Positions 1 through 9,599 are shown, counted from the stretch's first letter. The stretch: DNA of 64,000 nucleotides from Idiomarina aminovorans (GCF_023155095.1 NZ_JAKNDA010000006.1:1-64000); one strand, 5' to 3'. A program made the numbers and translations. Notes: generated from the letters alone by a model not told the origin.

Positions 1-900
1 AGTCCGAAGACGTACCCGACAAGCTCAGATTTCCGCCATCAGCTTCGCCGGCAACACTCAGGCTGCCCTCAACATTGTCTAATTCATCGTTAGTGGAAGC
101 CGTCTGTTCAGTACCGTTGTTATCTTCGGCGGCAACATTGATGGTTAACTCACCATCCACCAGGCCGGAGATATCGGCATCAACCGTATAGGTACCATCT
201 GCTGCAACAGTTGCCGTGGTTTCAACGCTGTCACCGTTCTTATCGGTGATTGTAATGGTCACTTCTGTACCTTCGGCCATATCGGTGGAAGTACCCGATA
301 CCGTAATATTGCCGTCGGTAACCTCACTGGCTACCGTTAGATCACCCGCCACATTATCCAGCTCGGCTGTATCATTCGCCGTGACTTCATCACCGTTATT
401 ATCCGTCGCAGACGCATCAATGGTTAACTGTCCATCAACCAGGCCAGACACGTCGGCATCAATGGTATAGTTGCCGTTGGCATCGACCGTTGCTGTGGTT
501 TCAACCGTGTTACCGTTCGCGTCGGTAATGGTAATGGCCACTTCCGTGCCTTCCGGTAAGTCCGAAGACGTACCCGACAAGCTCAGATTTCCGCCATCAG
601 CTTCGCCGGCAACACTCAGGCTGCCCTCAACATTGTCTAATTCATCGTTAGTGGCAGCGGTCTGCTCGGTGCCGTTGTTGTCATTCGCAACAGCGTTAAC
701 CGTTAAGTCGCCGTCGACCAGGCCGGAGATATCAGCATTGGTGGTGTAGTTACCGTTAGCATCCACAGTTGCGGTTACCGTAACCGTATCGCCGTTAGCG
801 TCAGTAATGGTAATCGCCACTTCCGTGCCTTCGGCCATATCGACCGAACTGCCGAACACGGTGATAGTGCCGTCAGTCACTTCACTTTCAACTGTCAGGT
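1..900 (-). repeat. Tandem 279-bp repeats in the adhesin gene
   Basis: The same phrases recur every 279 bp (93 codons), for example the segment around 263, 542 and 821. Copies two units apart can be identical: bases 1-96 match bases 559-654 without a mismatch. These are in-frame Ig-like repeats, and the array continues beyond the left edge. Such identity implies recent duplication or gene conversion, and it makes the assembled copy number uncertain. Confidence 0.9.
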
Positions 901-1684
901 TACCTTGAGTTTCATCAACTACCACATTGTCACTGTCGGTAATGGTTTCACCGGTTACATCAACAGCGGAGGCTTCAATTGTTATATCGCCGTCGTTCAA
1001 AGAGATGAGGTCAACACTCGAAACAGAAAAGCTTCCATCGGCATTAATCGTTGTTGTAAGAGTCAATTGATTCCCTTGCGAATCGGTCAATAACAGGGAA
1101 ACAGTGCTTGCGGGGGGCAGGTTGGTCGTTGTTCCACTCAGGCTCAGGCCTGAGCCTCCCTGATCATATTCTGCAGTTAAGTTAATCGTACCGGGAGAAA
1201 CAACACCGGGGTCAGGCTGCTCTGCTGCTGCCGCTGTGATATCAGCGCCTGTAATTTCTACCGGCGTCAAACCAACCGGTGTGTCATAAACCGTTTCTAA
1301 AACACGCGCAAGACGAACAAAGTTGCTGCCTGTGTCTCCACCCACTGCGGCATTACCAGCGGCAGGCGCCTGAAATTGCTCTAACAGATCCCCATCTGTT
1401 TCATCCAGAACATTAAGAATGTCATCTGCGCTACTTTCATCAGCAATAAACTCTAGATCATCAACTGAATCGTCCGGCAATTGCTCACGAGTAATTGCAA
1501 AACTCGCACCACCTTGAACCAAAACTTGTTCGTCATTGGGGTATTCCAGCACGACATTACTGTTGCTTTCCGTCAGAACCACGTCGCCTTGAAAAAGCTG
1601 GTCACCAACGGCCAGGTTTTCTATGGATCCATCTGCGCGCTGAACTTGAACATTACCTTCAATGCGAACAATTGTAGCTATCAT
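1..1684 (-). CDS. LapA-type giant adhesin, N-terminal part (runs off the left edge)
   Basis: The reading frame starts at the ATG at 1684 on the minus strand and stays open to base 1, so only the first 561 or so residues are present. Residues 1-105 resemble the retention module of LapA-like, type I-secreted biofilm adhesins, beginning MIATIVRIEGNVQVQ. A PAAG motif at residues 107-110 sits where the periplasmic protease LapG cuts LapA-family proteins. After a linker, 93-residue Ig-like repeats follow, each with an EGTEVAITITD-type strand and a SGLVDG motif. The protein would be held at the outer membrane and released when c-di-GMP falls. No lapD or lapG gene lies in the window, but a c-di-GMP operon lies 9 kb away. 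The C-terminus and secretion signal are not visible. Confidence 0.85.
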   Translation of the reverse strand, partial: MIATIVRIEGNVQVQRADGSIENLAVGDQLFQGDVVLTESNSNVVLEYPNDEQVLVQGGASFAITREQLPDDSVDDLEFIADESSADDILNVLDETDGDLLEQFQAPAAGNAAVGGDTGSNFVRLARVLETVYDTPVGLTPVEITGADITAAAAEQPDPGVVSPGTINLTAEYDQGGSGLSLSGTTTNLPPASTVSLLLTDSQGNQLTLTTTINADGSFSVSSVDLISLNDGDITIEASAVDVTGETITDSDNVVVDETQGNLTVESEVTDGTITVFGSSVDMAEGTEVAITITDANGDTVTVTATVDANGNYTTNADISGLVDGDLTVNAVANDNNGTEQTAATNDELDNVEGSLSVAGEADGGNLSLSGTSSDLPEGTEVAITITDANGNTVETTATVDANGNYTIDADVSGLVDGQLTIDASATDNNGDEVTANDTAELDNVAGDLTVASEVTDGNITVSGTSTDMAEGTEVTITITDKNGDSVETTATVAADGTYTVDADISGLVDGELTINVAAEDNNGTEQTASTNDELDNVEGSLSVAGEADGGNLSLSGTSSD

Positions 1685-2026
1685 TATATGCCTCGATTAA
1701 ATTGGGGAACTACTGACGTTAACGTTAACAAGTTTACAACTAAATCCTATTGTACCCAGGTCCAGTTTTTAGCTGGTATAAACTAAAGCTACAAGATTTT
1801 ATCTCATGATAACTGGATTTAGTCATGGTTGATCGGCCGCACTTACCCACCCCTCACTGACCTTACGGTTAAAGCTAGAATCCCTAGCGCTCGGGAAACA
1901 GCGAGAAAAAACGGATACAAGCGTGGGGGTAATTGGGTTAAAAGAACTCTTCCAATATAGCTAACAATTAACAACTTTGTTAACATCATTCTAGCTAAAA
2001 ATAACAACCCTAAATATGAGCCCGAC
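1685..2026. other. Divergent intergenic region between adhesin and oligopeptidase
   Basis: This 342-bp region must carry the promoters of the adhesin (leftward) and the oligopeptidase gene (rightward). It contains a short repeated GTTAAC pattern near 1720. I see no convincing RNA gene, terminator or operator. Short open frames here have no recognisable content. Confidence 0.5.
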
Positions 2027-4186
2027 ATGAAAAAACTTCACCCCTTTTATATTGCTTTATTAAGTGCTGCGTTACTCCAGGCTTGTTCTCCAACAAATCA
2101 AAACACTAAAACAACCACGTCCGCTTCTTTGGAAAACATAAAAGCACCAGTTGCAAAAAAAATCCCTCATGAAATGACCATTCATGACGATACCCGCATC
2201 GATAATTATTATTGGATGCGCGATGATGACCGCAAGGACCCCAAAGTACTGGCCTATCTTGAAGCCGAGAATGAATATGCCGAGAAAATGCTGGCTCACA
2301 CCGAAAGTCGCCAGCAGCAATTATTTGAAGAAATGAAAAATCGTATTGCCAAGGATGATAATTCCGTACCGGTACGAGACGGCAAATACTATTATTCCAC
2401 AGAAATGCAGGGCGATAACGAATACCCAATTTACGTGCGCAGCAAAGATTTTTCAGGCACCAATAAGCAAATTTTGTTGAATGTTAACGAGCTTGCCAAA
2501 GGCCAGGATTATTATTCCGTAGGCAGTCTAGCCGTTAGCCCGGACGATGCCATTCTTGCATACAGTGAAGATACCGTCAGCCGGCGTATGTACGAGATTA
2601 AACTGAAAGATATGACGACCGGCGAATTACTACCGGAGCGGATAACCAATACGTCAGGCGATATTGTCTGGGGCAACAATGGGCAGTATTTTTACTACAT
2701 AAAAAAAGACCCAGAAACTCTGTTGGGCTATCAGGTGTATCGTCATAAACTCGGCACCGAGCAGCAACAAGACAAACTGGTCTACGAGGAGCAGGACACC
2801 ACCTTTTATACCGGTATCAGCAAAAGCAAAGACGACTCAAAAATTTACATTATCCACGACGCCACGGAGTCAAAAGCGGTTTCCCTCATTGATGCCAACG
2901 ACCCTAATGCCATGCCGGTTGAATTTGTGCCAAGAGAAGACGGGCTGGAATACAGCATCGCCAAACATAACGATGAGTATTATGTGCTGACTAATTTAGA
3001 GGCGGTGAACTTTCGCCTGATGAGGGTGAGTGCTGACCAACTGGGCGAGAAACAAAACTGGGCAGAAGTGCTTCCTCATAAAGCAGATACTCGCCTCGAA
3101 GACATTGAATTATTTGACCAGCACCTGGTTTATAAGCAGCGCCAGCGCGGCCAGACTCAGGTATTTGTGCGTAACCTGAACACGGGTGACGAACAGGAAC
3201 TCTCTTTTCGCGACAAAGCTTATACGCTTTATCTGTACGGCAATAACGAATCCAACCCTGCTCTGCGACTTTACTACACCAGTATGACGACCCCGGGCAG
3301 CCACTATGATGTAGACCTTAGCAACCTGGATAAAACGCTGTTAAAACAAGAGCCGGTACTGGGCAATTTCAAAGCTGAAAATTACGCTTCCGAGCGGTTA
3401 TTTATTACCGCCCGCGACGGTGCTGAGGTGCCGGTTACACTGGTTTATCGTAAAGACACGTTCAAAAAAGACGGTACCAACCCACTTTATCAATACGGTT
3501 ACGGTTCTTACGGTTCCACTTCAGAACCCAGCTTTAGCAGCAACCGTCTAAGTCTGCTGGACAGAGGCTTTGTCTTTGCTACTGCTCATATTCGCGGCTC
3601 GCAAATGCTTGGCCGCCCTTGGTATGAAGATGGCAAAAAGCTCACGAAACAAAATACTTTTAATGACTTTGTCGATGTCACTCAAGCGCTGGTTGAGCAA
3701 GGTTATGGTGCTAAGGATAAAGTCTTTGCTATGGGCGGTAGTGCCGGCGGGCTGTTGATGGGTGCCGTTATTAACCAGGCTCCGGAGTTATACCTTGGTG
3801 TAGCAGCACATGTACCTTTCGTTGATGTAGTCACTACCATGCTGGATGAGAGTATTCCGCTCACTACTAATGAATTCGATGAATGGGGTAATCCGAAAGA
3901 GAAAATCTTTTACGACTACATGCTTTCTTACTCACCTTATGACCAGATTAAAGCTCAGGACTATCCTAATCTGCTGGTAACTACCGGTCTGTTCGACTCG
4001 CAAGTGCAGTATTTCGAGCCAGCCAAATGGGTTGCCAAGCTCAGAGATTATAAAACTGACGACAACCTGCTAGTGTTTAAAACCGAAATGGAAGCGGGTC
4101 ACGGCGGCGTTTCCGGGCGCTTTAAACGTTTAAAAAATACAGCGCTGGAATACGCTTTTTTCCTGGACTTACTGGAAAACGAGTAG
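2027..4186 (+). CDS. Oligopeptidase B-like prolyl oligopeptidase family (S9A) lipoprotein
   Basis: A serine peptidase of 719 residues that cleaves short peptides. The N-terminus has a lipoprotein signal ending in a LLQAC lipobox, so it is probably anchored in the envelope, unlike cytosolic E. coli PtrB. Residues 45-430 form the beta-propeller, starting with the family motif DNYYWMRDDDR. The C-terminal alpha/beta-hydrolase domain has the catalytic set Ser572 (GGSAGG), Asp657 (LFDSQVQY) and His692 (AGHGG). Full family length with all catalytic residues present. A DUF2891 gene follows after 32 bp and is probably co-transcribed. Substrate preference (basic residues or proline) cannot be read from the sequence. 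Confidence 0.9.
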   Translation: MKKLHPFYIALLSAALLQACSPTNQNTKTTTSASLENIKAPVAKKIPHEMTIHDDTRIDNYYWMRDDDRKDPKVLAYLEAENEYAEKMLAHTESRQQQLFEEMKNRIAKDDNSVPVRDGKYYYSTEMQGDNEYPIYVRSKDFSGTNKQILLNVNELAKGQDYYSVGSLAVSPDDAILAYSEDTVSRRMYEIKLKDMTTGELLPERITNTSGDIVWGNNGQYFYYIKKDPETLLGYQVYRHKLGTEQQQDKLVYEEQDTTFYTGISKSKDDSKIYIIHDATESKAVSLIDANDPNAMPVEFVPREDGLEYSIAKHNDEYYVLTNLEAVNFRLMRVSADQLGEKQNWAEVLPHKADTRLEDIELFDQHLVYKQRQRGQTQVFVRNLNTGDEQELSFRDKAYTLYLYGNNESNPALRLYYTSMTTPGSHYDVDLSNLDKTLLKQEPVLGNFKAENYASERLFITARDGAEVPVTLVYRKDTFKKDGTNPLYQYGYGSYGSTSEPSFSSNRLSLLDRGFVFATAHIRGSQMLGRPWYEDGKKLTKQNTFNDFVDVTQALVEQGYGAKDKVFAMGGSAGGLLMGAVINQAPELYLGVAAHVPFVDVVTTMLDESIPLTTNEFDEWGNPKEKIFYDYMLSYSPYDQIKAQDYPNLLVTTGLFDSQVQYFEPAKWVAKLRDYKTDDNLLVFKTEMEAGHGGVSGRFKRLKNTALEYAFFLDLLENE

Positions 4187-4218
4187 CCAGCGTTAGCTCT
4201 AGTATATGAGGCAATATT

Positions 4219-5304
4219 ATGAAGATTCGCAGCATAATCAGTAGCGCATTATTACTCTCGGTCAGCCTGTTCACTCAGGCGGCCGATGACAACACAACAT
4301 CACATAGTCTGACACTGTCCGAGGCAAATAAGTTGGTTGCTCTGCCACTGCATTGTGTCGAAACGCCCTATCCTTATAAAACGGGCATTGTATTGGGTAG
4401 CGCCGACGACTTAAAAGAACCATCCGCGCTACATCCGGTTTTTTACGGTTGCTTTGACTGGCACAGTGCTGCACACGGCTACTGGTCATTAGTCACGTTA
4501 CTACGCCAGTTTTCGGGCTTAGAGCAGGCAGACCAGGTAAAAGCTGTGCTGAAACGTAATTTAACCGCCGACAAGGTCGCACGTGAAGTCGACTTTTTTA
4601 GTAAAGACATTAACGACTCTTTTGAGCGCACCTACGGCTGGGCCTGGCTGCTAAAACTCTCTGACGAGCTGCATTCATGGCAAGACCCTAAGGCCAAAGA
4701 GCTGGCAGCTAACTTACAACCACTGGCCGATTTAATCGTTGAGCGTTATATCAACTTTTTACCAAGGCTGGTTTATCCGGTGCGTGTAGGCGAGCACACC
4801 AATACGGCCTTTGGCTTAAGTTTCGCTTATGATTACGCTGTAAACCGCGAACATAAAGAGTTGCAGCAGCTAATTGCTAAACGCGCTAAGGACTATTTCC
4901 TGGATGATAAAAACTGTCCGATAAGCTGGGAGCCCAGCGGCTACGATTTTCTCTCACCTTGCCTGGAAGAAATTGGCCTGATGCAGCGCGTTTTACCCGA
5001 GCAGAAGTTTTTAACCTGGTTAGAGAAGTTTATGCCGCAACTGGCCGCCCCCGACTTCAGCCTGGCCGTCGGTGAAGTTGGCGACAGAACCGATGGTAAA
5101 TTAGTGCATTTGGATGGTTTGAACTTCAGCCGTGCCTGGAACCTCTATGCGCTGGCTAATCAGTTCCCACAGTACGCGCATTTGCGCAAAATAGCCGATA
5201 AGCATATGGCACATTCCTACCCGAACCTAATCGGTGACAGCTACGAAGGCGGTCACTGGCTGGGCAGCTTTGCTATTCAGGCGTTGAATCAGACCCAGCA
5301 ATAA
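4219..5304 (+). CDS. DUF2891 family secreted protein
   Basis: A 361-residue protein with a clear signal peptide (cleavage near QAADDN), so it is exported. The body matches the DUF2891 family, with motifs HPVFYGCFDWHSAAHG near residue 75 and GEHTNTAFGLSF near residue 190. The family has an all-helical barrel-like look and no established biochemical function. It follows the oligopeptidase by 32 bp and may share its transcript. The conserved Cys, His and Trp residues around the first motif suggest an active or binding site, but this is inference. Confidence 0.8.
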   Translation: MKIRSIISSALLLSVSLFTQAADDNTTSHSLTLSEANKLVALPLHCVETPYPYKTGIVLGSADDLKEPSALHPVFYGCFDWHSAAHGYWSLVTLLRQFSGLEQADQVKAVLKRNLTADKVAREVDFFSKDINDSFERTYGWAWLLKLSDELHSWQDPKAKELAANLQPLADLIVERYINFLPRLVYPVRVGEHTNTAFGLSFAYDYAVNREHKELQQLIAKRAKDYFLDDKNCPISWEPSGYDFLSPCLEEIGLMQRVLPEQKFLTWLEKFMPQLAAPDFSLAVGEVGDRTDGKLVHLDGLNFSRAWNLYALANQFPQYAHLRKIADKHMAHSYPNLIGDSYEGGHWLGSFAIQALNQTQQ

Positions 5305-5402
5305 TTGCCGGGGTTTCCGACATCGTTCAGTTAGGGCGTGAACTATAAACGCTCTAACTTACGTAAATGTAATACTGTTTCGACGGATGTAAGGCTTTTC
5401 TA

Positions 5403-6050
5403 ATGTTAAATTTAGACTTCTCTAAACGCGTTATCATTGAAACCACCCAGCAAGAATGGATTGATAGCCCCGCGTCGGGAGTACGTCGTAAGTTACTGGA
5501 ACGAGAAGAGGCAGAGCGAGGTCGTGCAACCAGTATTGTCGAGTATAAACCCGGTGCCTCTTTTACAACTCATGAGCATCCGTGGGGCGAGGAGATACTG
5601 GTTCTTGAGGGTATTTTCTCCGATGAAAACGGAGATTACCCTGCCGGCACTTACATCCGTAACCCCCCGGGTAGTTCACATGCGCCCTTTAGCAAAAAAG
5701 GCTGCAAACTAATGGTCAAACTGCATCAGTTCCAACTCGACGATACCAGTCAGGTGCGAGTTAATACCAATGAAACTGAGTGGCTGCCTGGTCAGGGCGG
5801 TCTGCAAGTTATGCCGTTACACAGTCATGGCACTGAACACATCGCACTGGTTAAGTGGCCAGCCAAAGAGGTTTTTAAACCACATCGGCATATGGGGGGT
5901 GAAGAAATATTGGTATTATCCGGCGAGTTTTGTGACGAATATGGCCGCTACCCCGAGGGCACTTGGTTGCGCAATCCGCATATGAGCACACACCACCCTT
6001 TTGTTGATGAAGAAACCATTATATGGGTGAAGACCGGGCACTTGGGATAA
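5403..6050 (+). CDS. Double-cupin protein, ChrR C-terminal-like
   Basis: A 215-residue protein with two tandem cupin domains. The first has EHPWGEEILVLEG near residue 60 and the second HRHMGGEEILVLSG near residue 165. Both keep the His/Glu metal ligands typical of ChrR-type cupins, the module fused to the anti-sigma factor that senses singlet oxygen. Here the N-terminal zinc anti-sigma domain is absent and no sigma factor gene is adjacent, so an anti-sigma role is not supported. A metal-dependent dioxygenase or small-molecule sensor is possible. It lies 98 bp after the DUF2891 gene and upstream of the ars operon. Confidence 0.75.
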   Translation: MLNLDFSKRVIIETTQQEWIDSPASGVRRKLLEREEAERGRATSIVEYKPGASFTTHEHPWGEEILVLEGIFSDENGDYPAGTYIRNPPGSSHAPFSKKGCKLMVKLHQFQLDDTSQVRVNTNETEWLPGQGGLQVMPLHSHGTEHIALVKWPAKEVFKPHRHMGGEEILVLSGEFCDEYGRYPEGTWLRNPHMSTHHPFVDEETIIWVKTGHLG

Positions 6051-6119
6051 CCAAGATAAATTAGCTTACAAACCCAGGACCGATCTGTTATCACGGACAG
6101 TTAAAAATCGCTTCCCTTA

Positions 6120-6204
6120 CTATCATTGCATACTTAACTAGCGTTGAATGCCAACCCTATACATGCAATAATTATTATATATTTAATTTTTTATATTTTT
6201 ATTT
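6120..6204 (+). promoter_or_regulatory. AT-rich ars operon promoter region
   Basis: The 150 bp before arsR end in a very AT-rich stretch containing a perfect AATAATTATT palindrome near 6168. ArsR-family repressors typically bind such symmetric AT-rich sites in their own promoter. No Shine-Dalgarno sequence is visible before the arsR ATG at 6205. The site is inferred from position and symmetry only. Confidence 0.4.
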
Positions 6205-6549
6205 ATGAATATGATCCAGTTTTACAAATGTCTATCGGATATCAACCGATTAACTTGCCTTTGTCTGATACACGAAGCTGGAGAAGCCTGCGTTTGTGAA
6301 ATAATCAATGCGCTTCATGTTGACCAGCCCAAAGCTTCCCAGTACCTGAGCCAATTACGTAAATGTGGGTTATTAATCAGTGAGCGCCGGGGTAAGTGGA
6401 TGTACTATAAGTTTTCGCCTGAGTTACCAGACTGGGCACGCAAGGTCATCAAAACAACGCTCGACAATAATAAAAGCGAGTTCGAGCAGGCATTTACCGA
6501 CTTTAAGAAGAATCAGTTAGCGACCGACACAGCAGTAAGCGAAGACTAA
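6205..6549 (+). CDS. arsR: ArsR-family arsenic-responsive repressor
   Basis: A 114-residue winged-helix repressor that should release the ars promoter on binding arsenite. Residues 25-60 carry the helix-turn-helix (VDQPKASQYLSQLRKCG). The metal-site motif ACVCEI places Cys29 and Cys31 where E. coli ArsR binds As(III) in its ELCVCDL motif. A third cysteine (Cys9, Cys18 or Cys20) could complete the site. The gene heads a co-directional arsR-acr3-arsC cluster. Its start lacks an obvious ribosome binding site, and an in-frame Met3 is the alternative. Confidence 0.9.
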   Translation: MNMIQFYKCLSDINRLTCLCLIHEAGEACVCEIINALHVDQPKASQYLSQLRKCGLLISERRGKWMYYKFSPELPDWARKVIKTTLDNNKSEFEQAFTDFKKNQLATDTAVSED

Positions 6550-6592
6550 TAATGACTGGCGTGGATCTGCATTCAATTTAAGGAGTTTTGTT

Positions 6593-7654
6593 GTGAGTAA
6601 AGCATTAAAAGAGCCTTCAACAACTGAAGGTATGGGTCTGTTTGAACGTTATCTATCAGTTTGGGTGGCGCTGGCCATTATTGCGGGTGTATTGCTGGGA
6701 CAATTTGCACCGGTAATACCTGAAACTCTGTCGCGTTTTGAATACGCCCAGGTATCCATACCGGTGGCTGTACTAATTTGGGCCATGATCTTCCCAATGA
6801 TGTTGCAGATTGATTTCACCTCGATAGCGGGCGTGCGCCGGCAGCCCAAAGGGCTTGTCATTACCACCACGGTCAACTGGCTGATTAAACCTTTTACCAT
6901 GTTTGCCATTGCCTGGTTCTTTTTCATGGTCGTGTTCGAGCCCTTTCTCGCAAACGACACAGCAAGCCAATATTTAGCCGGAGCCATTCTCTTAGGGGCA
7001 GCCCCCTGTACCGCAATGGTCTTTGTCTGGAGTTATCTCACCCGCGGTGATGCCGCCTATACATTGGTTCAGGTTGCGATTAACGATCTCATCATGTTAG
7101 TGGCCTTTGCGCCGATCGTTGTTCTTTTGCTCGGTGTTTCAAATATCCAGATACCCTGGGAAACGCTCATTTTATCAGTGGTTCTGTATATCGTTATTCC
7201 GCTAACTGCCGGTATTTTAGTCAGACAAACTATTATTAAACGTCGCGGTATCGATTGGTTTAACAGCGTATTTATGAAACGCATTGCACCTATCACGCCA
7301 ATAGGCTTGATTGCTACGTTAGTGCTGCTTTTTGCTTTTCAGGGCGATGTCATTATTGCTAATCCTCTGCATATTGTGCTGATTGCCATTCCGTTGATTA
7401 TTCAAACGTTTCTGGTTTTCTTTATCGCCTATGGTTGGGCTAAAAAATGGAAAGTCCCACATAATGTCGCGGCCCCCGCAGGCATGATTGGTGCCAGTAA
7501 CTTTTTTGAACTCGCTGTCGCAGTCGCCATTTCACTCTTTGGGCTGCAATCCGGTGCCGCATTAGCGACCGTGGTTGGCGTTTTAGTGGAGGTACCTTTG
7601 ATGCTTGCACTGGTGAGAATTGCGAATAAAACGCGCGGTCATTTCCCTACTTGA
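6593..7654 (+). CDS. acr3: ACR3-family arsenite efflux permease
   Basis: A 353-residue inner-membrane protein with about ten hydrophobic helices, exporting arsenite (the ACR3 family, often named arsB by annotators). The motif GAAPCTAMVFVWS near residue 140 contains the conserved cysteine required in ACR3 transporters, and GASNFFELAVA near residue 303 is the second family signature. The GTG start at 6593 is chosen because AAGGAG lies about 8 bp before it. It sits 43 bp after arsR and 10 bp before the arsenate reductase gene, so arsenite produced by reduction is exported. Confidence 0.93.
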   Translation: MSKALKEPSTTEGMGLFERYLSVWVALAIIAGVLLGQFAPVIPETLSRFEYAQVSIPVAVLIWAMIFPMMLQIDFTSIAGVRRQPKGLVITTTVNWLIKPFTMFAIAWFFFMVVFEPFLANDTASQYLAGAILLGAAPCTAMVFVWSYLTRGDAAYTLVQVAINDLIMLVAFAPIVVLLLGVSNIQIPWETLILSVVLYIVIPLTAGILVRQTIIKRRGIDWFNSVFMKRIAPITPIGLIATLVLLFAFQGDVIIANPLHIVLIAIPLIIQTFLVFFIAYGWAKKWKVPHNVAAPAGMIGASNFFELAVAVAISLFGLQSGAALATVVGVLVEVPLMLALVRIANKTRGHFPT

Positions 7655-7664
7655 GGTATAAGTT

Positions 7665-8522
7665 ATGAAAAAAATAGTATTCCTGTGCGTTTCAAATTCG
7701 GCCCGTAGTCAAATGGCCGAGGCTCTGGCCAGAGAAATCCTCCCTCAAGAAGTTGAGGTGCTAAGTGCGGGAAGTGCACCATCACGTATTCATCCATACG
7801 CGGTAACAGTTATTGAAGAGCTTGGCATTGATATAAGCCAGCAGTACGCAAAAAACATTGAGGATGTTGACACTAAAGATGTCGATACAGTGATAACACT
7901 TTGTGCTGAGGAGGTTTGTCCAACCTTTTTTGGTGACGTAAAACGACTGCACTGGCCAATGACGGATCCCTCTGCTGGCTCAAATGATGAAGCAGAGATA
8001 CTCGAGCGCTTTCGCACTGTCCGTGACCAACTCAAGCAGCGAATCTTGGTGTTAAACGAATTATTGCCGGTACCCGAAAGTATTGAGTCTACCGAATTCC
8101 ACGCCAGCATTCGTGTTTCAGATCTTGCCAAAAGCACAGCCTTTTATGCGTGGTTGTTGAATATTTGGCCAAAAGAATGGACGCACCGATATGCCACCTT
8201 TATTCGCGAGGATCTCAAGGTTAACTTTGTGCTCGTTGTGGCTGATGGCAAAGAATTACATCACGACACGCTTTACCATTTAGGCATTGCGGTTGATAGT
8301 AAGCAGGCTGTGGTTGATGCGTTTTTCAAGTCAAAAGACTTTGGCGCAACCGTAGTAAAACCGCCAAGAACCACATGGAAAGGAACGCCCCTGCATGAAT
8401 TGTGGTTGGAAGATAGCGACGGTAATTTAATTGAAATTTATGCTCGATTAACCGCCGAAGAGCTTGCACAGAAACCTGAGGATGAGCTTCCGGTTTTCTT
8501 GGTTGAAGGAACAGCAAATTAA
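7665..8522 (+). CDS. Arsenate reductase (LMW phosphatase fold) fused to a VOC/glyoxalase domain
   Basis: A 285-residue fusion. Residues 1-135 are a thioredoxin-coupled ArsC with the P-loop C8-VSNSA-R14 and the redox cysteines Cys80 and Cys85 (TLCAEEVCP), which reduces arsenate to arsenite. Residues 145-270 are a vicinal-oxygen-chelate domain that keeps a His-His-Glu metal triad in the FHASIRV, YHLGIAVD and LIEIYA motifs, as in ArsI C-As lyases. It lacks the adjacent cysteine pair that ArsI uses to bind trivalent organoarsenicals, so C-As lyase activity is doubtful. Last functional gene of the ars operon. Confidence 0.85.
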   Translation: MKKIVFLCVSNSARSQMAEALAREILPQEVEVLSAGSAPSRIHPYAVTVIEELGIDISQQYAKNIEDVDTKDVDTVITLCAEEVCPTFFGDVKRLHWPMTDPSAGSNDEAEILERFRTVRDQLKQRILVLNELLPVPESIESTEFHASIRVSDLAKSTAFYAWLLNIWPKEWTHRYATFIREDLKVNFVLVVADGKELHHDTLYHLGIAVDSKQAVVDAFFKSKDFGATVVKPPRTTWKGTPLHELWLEDSDGNLIEIYARLTAEELAQKPEDELPVFLVEGTAN

Positions 8523-8612
8523 GCAGTCCAGCAACAATTTAAAGGCGAACTTCGGCACGATAACGTCCGGTTGGATAATAAACACTTTTTTAAAAAGACG
8601 GTTGGAAACATT

Positions 8613-9599
8613 ATGAAAACCACTATAAGCCGACTGGCCGGTATTCTCTGCTTGACTGTTATTTTGGCAGGCTGCTCTGAGTCACAGTCGCCTGATAAAA
8701 ATAAGCCACTTGCTGTTGCCACTATCTCCGTAGAGCAGCCACACCGGCAAGCGCATCAGTTTACCGGGACCATACAACCCCGCTATAAAACCAAGCTGGG
8801 GTTCAGAGTCGCTGGAATAATAGCCGAACGTCTTGTTGAACCTGGCGACAAAGTTAAAGCAGACCAGCATTTAGCGGTTCTTGATGATGCCGACTTTATC
8901 GAACGCAAAGAAGCCGCAGACGCAACATTAAAGGCCAGCCGGGAAAACCACCGAAAAGCTGAAAATGACCTGACCCGGGGTAAAGAATTATTGCGTGAAG
9001 GCGCCATTGGGCAGGAACAGTTAGAAGCCTATCAGGTTGCTTATCAGTCAGCTGAACAACGGCTTCAACAAGCGCTGTCGGAGCAACGACAGGCGAGTAA
9101 TGCTTTGAGTTATACGCAACTGGTTGCGCCACAAGCAGGTATTGCTGTCGATGTTAGCGCCTAACCCGGATTGGTTGTGGGGTCGGGTCAACCGGTAATA
9201 CAACTGGCGCATGGCAACGCGATGCAAGTGGTGGTTGATTTGCCCGGCGCTCTCAATGCACCTGAAAAAGCACGCCTGATACTGGACGACCAACAAGTGT
9301 CATTATCACGTTTTTCGCAGGCCGGCGCACTGGATCCTCAAACATTTACCCGCCGGGTTAGATACCAGCTCGACGAGACGGCTAGGGGCGCTGTTTTTGG
9401 TCAGCTAGGAACGGTTGAGATAAGCAATAATAGCAACCGGGATAATCTGTTCAGTATTCCAATTTCAGCCCTTGATGAGCGCGGTGAGCGAGCTCGGGTT
9501 TGGGTAATACGAGAGGGCAACGCGGTAACGGAACCGGTACAGGTGGTTAAAATAAAAACCTATCAGGCGATTATTAGCAGTAATGCAAAAACATCCTAA
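8613..9599 (+). pseudogene. Broken RND efflux adaptor (membrane fusion protein)
   Basis: A lipoprotein start (MKTTISRLAG, lipobox LAGC) followed by the biotinyl-lipoyl hairpin and coiled-coil region of an RND periplasmic adaptor. The in-frame TAA at 9162-9164 interrupts DVSA-stop-PGLVVG, a point where related adaptors read through with no gap. It is a single codon change with the same frame on both sides. The C-terminus is also lost: the frame ends at 9599 where sequence switches to an RND pump gene. It follows arsC by 90 bp and may once have extended the ars operon. Translation from an upstream ATG at 8571 is less likely because the signal peptide starts at 8613. Confidence 0.85.

Noticed and set aside
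1843-2028. Open frame on the minus strand in the adhesin-oligopeptidase gap
   Set aside because: It overlaps the start of the oligopeptidase gene, has no ribosome binding site and no recognisable content.
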